Below are positions 1 to 5,013 of a DNA stretch of 5,013 nt, in pieces; position 1 is the first letter of the stretch, and each line of letters begins with the position of its first letter. Source of the stretch: Desulfosarcina sp. Its GTDB lineage: Bacteria > Desulfobacterota > Desulfobacteria > Desulfobacterales > Desulfosarcinaceae. The position numbers were made by a program, and so were the translations under genes. The DNA is taken from positions 1 to 5,013 of the forward strand of contig DAOWNV010000218.1 of the NCBI GenBank assembly GCA_030642405.1, written 5' to 3'. Under the pieces are notes generated by a model. The model was not told where the DNA came from. It did not search any database and was given only the letters and a program-made list of their open reading frames with translations.

Positions 1-497
1 GAAAGAATCCAGGCGTTTATAACCTCATCAACAGCGCCGTTTATGAACCGTTTGACGATTCCCAGATACAAATCCCGCCGAATGGTTCCTTCTTCCTGTC
101 CCAGCTCCACCAATTCTGTAATGATCTCCCGGTACATTTTTGACATCTCTTTGATCAGTTCAAGCCCTACCTTGCGGTTCTGGTGGGTTTCGGCTTGATA
201 AACGATGGCCATGTTTCGGTCTTTCTGGAACTCTTGCAGATGAACACGAATCAGGCACCGAAGTTTCTCTATTGCCGTATTCGACTGAGCCACTGCAGCC
301 CGAAACCGTTCAAAAATTTTTCTGGCCTTGAACTGATAAAACTGAACCAGAATATCGTCTTTATTTTTGAAATAGAGATAAATGGTTCCATCCGCGACTC
401 CGGCAGTTTTTGCAATCTGAGAAATCGTGGCCTGATAAAACCCCTGCTCAGCAAACACCGCACTGGCCGCCTCGAGGATCTGGTGGTACTTGTCCAT
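1..497 (-). CDS. TetR/AcrR-family transcriptional regulator, FadR (YsiA)-like, C-terminus cut by window edge
   Basis: The minus-strand reading frame from the ATG at 497 is open to the window edge, giving 165 residues without a stop. The N-terminus is a classic TetR DNA-binding domain: helix 1 at about residues 4-20 (QILEAASAVFAEQGF) and the helix-turn-helix at 24-45, including AGVADGTIYLYFKNK. That last string is the same, as far as I recall, in Bacillus subtilis FadR, a 194-residue repressor of fatty-acid degradation released by long-chain acyl-CoA. The ligand-binding half also resembles FadR (MAIVYQAE at 97-103 and GAVDEVINAW at 154-163), so only about 30 residues should be missing. A FadR-type operator lies just upstream, which supports autoregulation. 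The start is uncertain: the ATG at 497 has no nearby ribosome binding site, whereas AGGAGG at 530-525 is ideally placed for an in-frame ATC at 518. Family assignment is firm; acyl-CoA as ligand is inferred. Confidence 0.93.
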   Translation of the reverse strand, partial: MDKYHQILEAASAVFAEQGFYQATISQIAKTAGVADGTIYLYFKNKDDILVQFYQFKARKIFERFRAAVAQSNTAIEKLRCLIRVHLQEFQKDRNMAIVYQAETHQNRKVGLELIKEMSKMYREIITELVELGQEEGTIRRDLYLGIVKRFINGAVDEVINAWIL

Positions 498-524
498 TTT
501 ATTATTTTTCGTACCGATAGCAAA

Positions 525-530
525 CCTCCT
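525..530 (-). promoter_or_regulatory. Shine-Dalgarno AGGAGG of the TetR/FadR-like gene
   Basis: A perfect AGGAGG on the minus strand. It is 6 bases from an in-frame ATC codon (518-516) and 27 bases from the first in-frame ATG (497-495). An in-frame stop (539-537) lies just upstream, and no ATG, GTG or TTG occurs in frame between it and 497. The site therefore argues for a non-standard start at 518, which would add seven residues to the protein. Confidence 0.7.
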
Positions 531-537
531 GGAAAAT

Positions 538-563
538 TAAATGAATGAAGCCTCATTCATTTA
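538..563. promoter_or_regulatory. FadR-type operator palindrome
   Basis: Two perfect 11-bp inverted arms (TAAATGAATGA and its complement) flank the 4-base spacer AGCC. The core at 542-559, TGAATGAAGCCTCATTCA, has the 7-4-7 layout and both arms of the operator known for Bacillus FadR (TGAATGA-N4-TCATTCA). It covers the end of the -10 box and the expected transcription start of the divergent regulator gene, so binding should block that promoter. It lies about 235 bases from the metV start, too far to be an obvious operator for the met operon. Confidence 0.85.
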
Positions 564-588
564 TCGATAAAAACCATCCCGCTGTCAA
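560..588 (-). promoter_or_regulatory. Sigma-70-type promoter of the FadR-like regulator gene
   Basis: On the minus strand a perfect -35 box TTGACA (588-583) is followed after 17 bases by GATAAA (565-560), which matches four of six positions of the -10 consensus. Transcription would start near 553, inside the FadR-type palindrome, leaving a leader of roughly 23 bases before AGGAGG. The overlap of promoter and operator is the usual arrangement for an autorepressed TetR regulator. Confidence 0.6.
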
Positions 589-651
589 GGCAAAAATTCC
601 ACATCGAGAAACAATCACAAGAGGTAAATACAATTATATACCTATTATATA

Positions 652-680
652 TTGACAGAATTGATTCGGTCAGGTTATCT
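652..680 (+). promoter_or_regulatory. Candidate promoter of the metV operon (weak)
   Basis: A perfect TTGACA -35 hexamer at 652-657 lies directly after the AT-rich stretch, in the right direction and place for the met-hdr operon. At 17-18 bases spacing only poor -10 candidates exist (TTATCT at 675-680 or TATCTC at 676-681), so the promoter would be weak, activator-dependent or wrongly placed. The leader to metV would be about 110 bases. Confidence 0.3.
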
Positions 681-751
681 CTGCTCCTTGGCTCAGATTT
701 TACAGTTTACGCTTACCCCCTAAATCAGTGTGAACCGTATGATATGACTCT

Positions 752-776
752 TCATGGCATCGACCCCATGCCATGA
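752..776 (+). repeat. 9-bp inverted repeat in the metV leader
   Basis: TCATGGCAT (752-760) and its exact reverse complement ATGCCATGA (768-776) flank the 7-base loop CGACCCC. The right arm ends 8 bases before the metV Shine-Dalgarno AAGGAG (785-790). It could form an RNA hairpin next to the ribosome binding site or be a protein-binding site on DNA. No run of T follows, so it is not a terminator. Confidence 0.55.
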
Positions 777-796
777 TAAACGACAAGGAGTATAAA

Positions 797-1480
797 ATGA
801 TTGTTGCGGAACGAAAGCCTTTTGAAGAGGTGAAAAACATGGTTAAGGACTTTAGAAAGGTTCTGACCGTGGGCTGCGGAACCTGCGTGGCAGTTTGCCT
901 GGCAGGCGGTGAAAAGGAGGTTGGAGTGCTCAACTCCGAATTGAAAATCGCCCGGCGCATGGACGGGGACACCATTGAAACCGGTGGTGTTACTGTGGAG
1001 CGCCAATGCGACATGGAGTTTCTTGAAGAGCTGGATGGTATCGTGGACGGATACGATGCCATCATCTCCATGGCCTGCGGTGCAGGTGTTCAGTTTATTG
1101 CCGAGAGATTTCCTAAAATCCCCGTTTTCCCCGGTGTCAACACAAGCTTTATCGGCGTCAACCGAGAAGTGGGATGGTATGAAGAAAAATGCCGGGCCTG
1201 CGGCAGCTGCGTACTTGGAATGACAGCCGGCATCTGCCCGGTGACCATGTGCGCCAAAGGACTGTTTAACGGCCCCTGCGGAGGGACCAACAAGGGAAGT
1301 TGCGAAATCAACGACGATCAACCTTGCGCCTGGTACAGTATTCACGAACGGCTGGCCGCACAGGGCCGATTGAGCAACATTCTCGAAATCTGTCCACCAA
1401 ACGACTGGCGAAACCAGACCCCAAGGACCATTGTTCAGCCGGGATACAAGGATCGTCTTGCCGCATTCGGTATGAAATAA
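797..1480 (+). CDS. metV: Methylenetetrahydrofolate reductase C-terminal-domain protein MetV
   Basis: This 227-residue, cysteine-rich protein is the MetV (MTHFR_C family) partner of MetF. In acetogens MetV forms a complex with MetF and links the folate-reducing subunit to electron carriers. Visible signatures are C27-x2-C30-x3-C34 at the N-terminus, the conserved MACGAGVQF segment around C94, PGVNTSFIG at 112-120, and a C-terminal cluster-binding region: C132-x2-C135-x2-C138, then C147, C152, NGPCGG (C161), C169 and C177-AWY. There are 14 cysteines in all, consistent with metal or iron-sulfur binding. The ATG at 797 is chosen because AAGGAG at 785-790 lies 6 bases upstream; the in-frame ATG at 773 has no such site and overlaps the leader inverted repeat. 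It is the first gene of the operon, 58 bases before metF. No RnfC2-like gene is present here, so electrons most likely go through the downstream Hdr-like proteins. Confidence 0.92.
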   Translation: MIVAERKPFEEVKNMVKDFRKVLTVGCGTCVAVCLAGGEKEVGVLNSELKIARRMDGDTIETGGVTVERQCDMEFLEELDGIVDGYDAIISMACGAGVQFIAERFPKIPVFPGVNTSFIGVNREVGWYEEKCRACGSCVLGMTAGICPVTMCAKGLFNGPCGGTNKGSCEINDDQPCAWYSIHERLAAQGRLSNILEICPPNDWRNQTPRTIVQPGYKDRLAAFGMK

Positions 1481-1538
1481 CCGAAACGCATCAAAACCAT
1501 CATTACAAAACGGAACAATCCAATAAAGGGATTCTTAT

Positions 1539-2462
1539 ATGAAATCAGGAAGCAATCTCGAAAAAATATTGCGTGCCGGTCATTTTGCCTTCACCGGAGA
1601 ATTGGGGCCGCCCCGTGGCTCCAACGTGGAGGCGGTGCGTGAAAAAGCAAAACCACTGATCGGCAACGTCGATGCCGTCAATATCACCGACAACCAGACG
1701 GCCATGGTAAGGATGTCCAGTTGGGCCGCCTCATTGATCGCCATCGAAGAAGGTCTTGAACCCAATTATCAGATGGTCTGCCGTGACCGAAACCGTCTGG
1801 CCATGCAGTCCGACATTCTCGGCGCATCCGCTTTGGGTATCAGAAACATGCTCTGCCTGTCCGGTGACCACCAGCAATTCGGCGATCATCCCCAATCCAA
1901 GGGCGTTTTTGATATCGACTCTACCCAACTCATCGGAACCGTGAAAAAGATGCGGGACGAGGGAAAATTTCTCGGAGGCGCTGATATTGACGAACCACCT
2001 AAACTTTTTATAGGCGGCGCGGCTAACCCCTTCGCCGAGCCTTACGAATGGCGGGTCCATCGTCTGGCAAAAAAAATTGCCGCCGGAGTGGATTTCATCC
2101 AAACCCAGTGTATTTTCAACATGGATAGAATGCGTACATGGGTCAAGCAGTCCGTGGACATGGGACTCACCGAAAAAGTCTATATCCTTGCAGGAGTCAC
2201 CCCGATGAAAAGCGTTGGTATGGCTCGCTATATGCAGCTCAAAGTTCCCGGAATGGATGTCCCCAAAGAAATTATCAAACGACTCCAGGGTGTGGACAAA
2301 AAAAAGGTGGCCGACGAAGGCATCAAAATCGCCTGTGAACAGATCGATGAGTTCAAGGAGATGAAAGGCGTTGCAGGTGTCCACCTGATGGCAATTGAAT
2401 GGGAGCACAAGGTGCCGGAAATTGCCGAGCGGGCAAATGTCCTGCCCAGACCCACGGTCTGA
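1539..2462 (+). CDS. metF: Methylenetetrahydrofolate reductase MetF
   Basis: This 307-residue protein has the size of bacterial MetF, a FAD-containing TIM-barrel enzyme that interconverts 5,10-methylene-THF and 5-methyl-THF in the methyl branch of the Wood-Ljungdahl pathway and in methionine synthesis. Family marks include FTGELGPPRG with E21 in the place of the catalytic glutamate, VNITDNQTAMVRMSS (47-61), CRDRNRLAMQSDILGA (81-96), the NMLCLSGDH turn (103-111) that begins the FAD/folate region, FIGGAANPF (157-165), DFIQTQ (185-190) and GVHLMAIEWE near the C-terminus. AAAGGG at 1525-1530 lies 8 bases before the ATG. Pairing with metV and hdrA-like genes points to an energy-metabolism enzyme using Hdr-linked electrons rather than a purely biosynthetic NADH-dependent MetF. 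This electron route is inferred from gene order. Confidence 0.95.
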   Translation: MKSGSNLEKILRAGHFAFTGELGPPRGSNVEAVREKAKPLIGNVDAVNITDNQTAMVRMSSWAASLIAIEEGLEPNYQMVCRDRNRLAMQSDILGASALGIRNMLCLSGDHQQFGDHPQSKGVFDIDSTQLIGTVKKMRDEGKFLGGADIDEPPKLFIGGAANPFAEPYEWRVHRLAKKIAAGVDFIQTQCIFNMDRMRTWVKQSVDMGLTEKVYILAGVTPMKSVGMARYMQLKVPGMDVPKEIIKRLQGVDKKKVADEGIKIACEQIDEFKEMKGVAGVHLMAIEWEHKVPEIAERANVLPRPTV

Positions 2463-2512
2463 TCCGCATCGATCATCCATTGTCAACCAACGATCACCAA
2501 AGGAGTGTTCAA

Positions 2513-3694
2513 GTGAGTACAAAAAATAAAAAAGTCATGGTCATCGGGGGCGGGATTGCCGGTCTGACCGCAGCCTGGGAGCTTGCCGGCCTCGGTGCAC
2601 AGGTCGAGCTGGTGGAAAAAGCCGACTTCCTTGGCGGACACGCCATCCAATATGCCTGCAAAGCCACGGACGAATGCCGTCAATGCGGCGCCTGTGCTGT
2701 GGAGAGTATGCTGAAGAGTGTGGTAAACGAACCAGCCATAACGGTTCACTTGGCCACTGAAGTGGAAAACATCAGCAAAAACGGAAACTTTTCCGCCAAA
2801 CTGAAAAAAACGGACGCAAGCAAGGGAGAAAAAGCCTGTGAAGGTGGTTATACAGCCGATCCGACAGGTTGTACTGCCATAAAAGGCTACTCATTAAACA
2901 ATGCCAAGTTCTATTTGGATGACGGCAGCCTCAACCCTGAAACCACCGGTAACGGAGGCAGCCTGGAAATAGATGCCGTGGTTGTGGCCACCGGTTTTTC
3001 ACCGTTTGATCCGGCAATCAAGAGTACATACCGGTATAAAGAGCTGGCAAACGTGGTCAGTGGCATGGACCTGGAGACCGGGAAAAGGGCCAATGGCAGG
3101 GTATTACGACCATCTGATGGAAAACCGCCTAAAAATATTGCCTTTATTCAGTGTGTGGGAAGCCGGGACGAACGGCTGGGCAACTTGTGGTGCAGTCAGG
3201 TCTGCTGCCCATACGCCCTGCGAACGGCCCAATCCATGAAGTATAAAGATCCGGAGTTGGATATCACCGTTTTTTATATGGACATTCAAAATACGGGCAA
3301 CGATTTTCCTGTCTTTTACCAACAGTGCAAAGACGAAATGAAATTTGTTCGCAATATTCCTGTAGACATGTACGCTGCTGAAGACGACCGCATACGAACC
3401 CGATACATGACCGCCGAAGGGATCAGCCAAGCTGTGGAAGATGAGTTCGACCTTGTGGTGCTCTCCATCGGCATTATGCCGGGTGAGGACAATGCGGTAC
3501 TGTCCGAGCTGGCCGGTACTCCGCTCAACAGTGACGGCTTCTTTGCCTGTGCCGACAAACTTAACAGGTCAGCCACCGGCCAAAAAGGTGTGTTTGTAGC
3601 CGGCACCGCTTCGGGACCGAAAACCATTGCCGAGTCCATCGTCAACGCAGGCCAGTCTGCCGGCGAAGTAATGAAATATCTGGGGAGGGCCTAA
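2513..3694 (+). CDS. HdrA-like FAD-dependent oxidoreductase, short form with HdrA-type [4Fe-4S] motif
   Basis: The 393-residue product is an HdrA/QmoA-family flavoprotein lacking the C-terminal ferredoxin domain of full HdrA. It has an N-terminal Rossmann FAD motif (VMVIGGGIAGLTAA, 8-21) ending at E35 and LGGH (40-43), a cysteine group C49-x5-C55-x2-C58-x2-C61, a second dinucleotide motif VVVATGF (156-162), the HdrA cluster motif C214-x12-C227-x3-C231-C232 within FIQCVGSRDE and SQVCCPYA, and a closing FAD motif GVFVAGTASGPKTIAES (359-375). The start is the GTG at 2513, with AAGGAG 7 bases upstream. The frame is open from 2399, but that would overlap metF by 64 bases and add 38 residues unlike the family. 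It follows metF after 50 bases and shares a TAATG overlap with the next gene, indicating translational coupling. It probably carries electrons to or from MetVF; bifurcation at its FAD is possible but unproven. Confidence 0.9.
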   Translation: MSTKNKKVMVIGGGIAGLTAAWELAGLGAQVELVEKADFLGGHAIQYACKATDECRQCGACAVESMLKSVVNEPAITVHLATEVENISKNGNFSAKLKKTDASKGEKACEGGYTADPTGCTAIKGYSLNNAKFYLDDGSLNPETTGNGGSLEIDAVVVATGFSPFDPAIKSTYRYKELANVVSGMDLETGKRANGRVLRPSDGKPPKNIAFIQCVGSRDERLGNLWCSQVCCPYALRTAQSMKYKDPELDITVFYMDIQNTGNDFPVFYQQCKDEMKFVRNIPVDMYAAEDDRIRTRYMTAEGISQAVEDEFDLVVLSIGIMPGEDNAVLSELAGTPLNSDGFFACADKLNRSATGQKGVFVAGTASGPKTIAESIVNAGQSAGEVMKYLGRA

Positions 3695-5013
3695 TGACAC
3701 AACAAACAGAAATGGAAAACATCAACCTGGCAACGGATGTCCTAGTGTTGGGTGCTGGAATGACCGGTGTGAAGGCCGCCACGGAAATTGCCGCCGGTGG
3801 ATACAAAGTGGTGCTGATTGATGAAAGGGATGAAATAGGCAAAGCTGACGGCGTCGCTGACCTGGATGGTGAGGAACAGGAGACTTTGACTGCTTTGGTA
3901 GCATCGATCAAGGGATCGGACCAAATAGAAGTGATGACGGGAACGCGAATGGATGGTGCAACCGGTGCACCCGGCGATTTCCGGGTTTGGCTGTCGAGCA
4001 GTGAAGACATTGTCCAAAAGTCCGTTGGCGCTATCGTTGTGGCATCGGAACTGGTCACCAGCCCCATGCACGAAGCCTACGGGCTCAGCCAGTCAGACAC
4101 AGTTCTCACGCAGAGCCAGTTGGAAACTGCTGTAAGTGAAAACCCTTCTGCCTTCGCCGGCAAGACAGTAGCCTTCATGATAGGCCTGGCCCAGGACGGT
4201 AATCCGTTGGATCTGGAGCGGGTTCTAAAAAGTGTGCTGGTCATTGAGAACCTGGATGACACAAGCGCTTATGTGTTCGCCGGTAACTTGAAAGTGGCGG
4301 AAGACGGCTTGGAACGCCTCTACCTGGAGTGCCGGGACAAAGGCGCCATGTATATAAAATTGGATGCAATACCCTCTATTACGCAGGATGGTAACAGCCT
4401 GTCCATTGCCTATGATGATCCTGTTCTTCAGCAAAAAGTGGGATTAACACCCGATATCATCGTGGTGGAAGAGTCCATAGGTGCTGACCAGGCAAATATG
4501 GATCTGGCCGAAATGCTAAAAATCGATGTCGGTTCCATGGGCTTTTTGCAGACAGACAATGTTCACCGTTACCCGGTAGACACTAACCGCGAAGGAATTT
4601 TCGTGATCGGCGGTAGCCGAAGTGTTAAAAAGCGTTACAGCGCCCTGATGGATGCACAAAATGCCGCAAGCCGTGTCCGTAGCCTGTTGGGCGACGGCAC
4701 CGTCACCGTCCCGGTCAACAAAGCCGTTTTGGACACCGGTAAGTGTACTTTCTGCCTCACCTGTTACCGGTGTTGCCCCCATGGCGCCATAGACTGGACC
4801 ACGGACAACAAACCGGTAATTTCCACTGTTGCCTGTCAGGGGTGCGGTATCTGCGCTTCGGAGTGTCCCATGGACGCCATCCAAATTGGCGACTTCAACG
4901 ATACTGAAATGATCAATCGCGTCACCGAATCAGCATCGGCCAAAACCGATGACGCCCCAACCATTGTGGCGTTCTGCTGCCGGAATAGTGGATTGGAAGC
5001 GGCAGCCATGGCC
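3694..5013 (+). CDS. HdrA-like/ferredoxin/MvhD-type fusion protein (QmoB-like), C-terminus cut by window edge
   Basis: From the ATG at 3694 (GGAGG at 3684-3688, 5 bases upstream; 1-base overlap with the preceding stop) the frame is open for 440 residues to the window edge. Residues 1-340 form an HdrA-type flavoprotein domain: DVLVLGAGMTGVKAA (15-29), acidic residues after VVLI (D43/E44) and a closing GIFVIGGSRS (301-310). Residues 351-395 are a 2x[4Fe-4S] ferredoxin: C351-x2-C354-x2-C357-x3-C361-P and C381-x2-C384-x2-C387-x3-C391-P. From about 422 the string TIVAFCCRNSGLEAA resembles the start of an MvhD/FlpD domain, giving the domain order of QmoB and HdrA-MvhD fusions. The HdrA domain lacks the C-x12-C-x3-CC cluster motif of its neighbour, and the expected ATG motif reads VVASEL (115-120), so its flavin site may be weakened. 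Likely job: electron transfer between the short HdrA and an external partner encoded downstream. The MvhD part is inferred from only about 18 residues. Confidence 0.88.
   Translation, partial: MTQQTEMENINLATDVLVLGAGMTGVKAATEIAAGGYKVVLIDERDEIGKADGVADLDGEEQETLTALVASIKGSDQIEVMTGTRMDGATGAPGDFRVWLSSSEDIVQKSVGAIVVASELVTSPMHEAYGLSQSDTVLTQSQLETAVSENPSAFAGKTVAFMIGLAQDGNPLDLERVLKSVLVIENLDDTSAYVFAGNLKVAEDGLERLYLECRDKGAMYIKLDAIPSITQDGNSLSIAYDDPVLQQKVGLTPDIIVVEESIGADQANMDLAEMLKIDVGSMGFLQTDNVHRYPVDTNREGIFVIGGSRSVKKRYSALMDAQNAASRVRSLLGDGTVTVPVNKAVLDTGKCTFCLTCYRCCPHGAIDWTTDNKPVISTVACQGCGICASECPMDAIQIGDFNDTEMINRVTESASAKTDDAPTIVAFCCRNSGLEAAAMA

Larger units (their letters stand above)
498..796. other. Divergent intergenic region between the regulator and metV
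   Basis: No convincing gene lies in these 299 bases. The left half holds the regulator's ribosome binding site, operator and promoter. The middle (about 620-655) is very AT-rich, with TATATA repeated at 635-640 and 646-651, and could be an easily melted or bent promoter segment. The right half holds a possible plus-strand promoter and the 9-bp inverted repeat before metV. I saw no tRNA, small-RNA or riboswitch signature by eye and no rho-independent terminator. Confidence 0.7.

Noticed and set aside
183..548. 121-codon plus-strand frame and a 95-codon minus-strand frame (269-556) over the regulator
   Set aside because: Both overlap the regulator gene in the wrong frame; the frame starting at 497 gives an unmistakable TetR/FadR protein instead.
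538..563. The FadR palindrome as operator of the met-hdr operon or as a terminator hairpin
   Set aside because: It overlaps the regulator's own promoter, lies far from metV, has a mostly A/T stem with no following T run, and matches a known operator layout.
631..653. TATATA repeats as a mobile-element or CRISPR remnant
   Set aside because: They are only short AT-rich repeats without defined ends, spacers or target duplications.
773..796. Upstream ATG for metV at 773
   Set aside because: No ribosome binding site precedes it, it falls inside the inverted repeat, and the ATG at 797 is preceded by AAGGAG at 6 bases.
752..1345. 197-codon open frame on the minus strand
   Set aside because: It lies opposite metV, which has clear family motifs, a good ribosome binding site and conserved cysteines. 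The minus-strand translation shows no recognisable family.
2399..2512. Upstream extension of the short HdrA gene to an ATG at 2399
   Set aside because: It would read the end of metF out of frame and add 38 residues before the Rossmann motif; the GTG at 2513 has a proper AAGGAG.
1731..2522. 263-codon open frame on the minus strand
   Set aside because: It is the antisense of metF and the gap after it, with no recognisable domain and no suitable start signal.
4516..4884. 122-codon minus-strand frame
   Set aside because: It is opposite the ferredoxin region of the HdrA-like fusion, whose cysteine motifs are unambiguous on the plus strand.

Overview
The window looks like the chromosome of an anaerobic, sulfate-reducing Desulfobacterota (Desulfobacteraceae-like) bacterium. 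This is inferred from gene content: a MetV/MetF methylenetetrahydrofolate reductase pair followed directly by two HdrA-type flavoprotein genes, the second fused to ferredoxin and the start of an MvhD-like domain. Such sets are typical of organisms running the Wood-Ljungdahl pathway with Hdr/Qmo-type electron transfer. Species cannot be fixed from the sequence.

Layout. (1) Positions 1-497, minus strand: a TetR/AcrR-family regulator closely resembling Bacillus FadR (YsiA), missing only its C-terminal tail beyond the left edge. (2) Positions 498-796: a non-coding divergent region. It holds a minus-strand promoter (TTGACA-17-GATAAA), a near-perfect FadR-type operator (538-563) over the expected start of transcription, an AT-rich stretch, a weak plus-strand promoter candidate and a 9-bp inverted repeat just upstream of the metV ribosome binding site. 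(3) Positions 797-1480: metV. (4) 1539-2462: metF. (5) 2513-3694: a short HdrA-like FAD/Fe-S protein. (6) 3694-5013: an HdrA-like protein with two [4Fe-4S] ferredoxin motifs and the first residues of an MvhD-like domain, cut by the right edge.

The four plus-strand genes have gaps of 58 and 50 bases and then a 1-base overlap (TAATG), each with its own Shine-Dalgarno sequence, and so look like one operon. The likely product is a soluble MetVF-HdrA-HdrA/Fd/MvhD complex that interconverts methylene-THF and methyl-THF while passing electrons through flavins and iron-sulfur clusters, comparable in concept to the Moorella MetFV-HdrABC-MvhD complex. In a sulfate reducer it could work in the oxidative or the reductive direction. 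The first HdrA keeps the full HdrA-type cluster cysteine pattern. The second has lost it and has a degraded FAD site, so the two appear to have divided the work.

The regulator is probably an acyl-CoA-responsive repressor of fatty-acid metabolism that controls itself. Nothing in the sequence shows that it controls the met-hdr operon.
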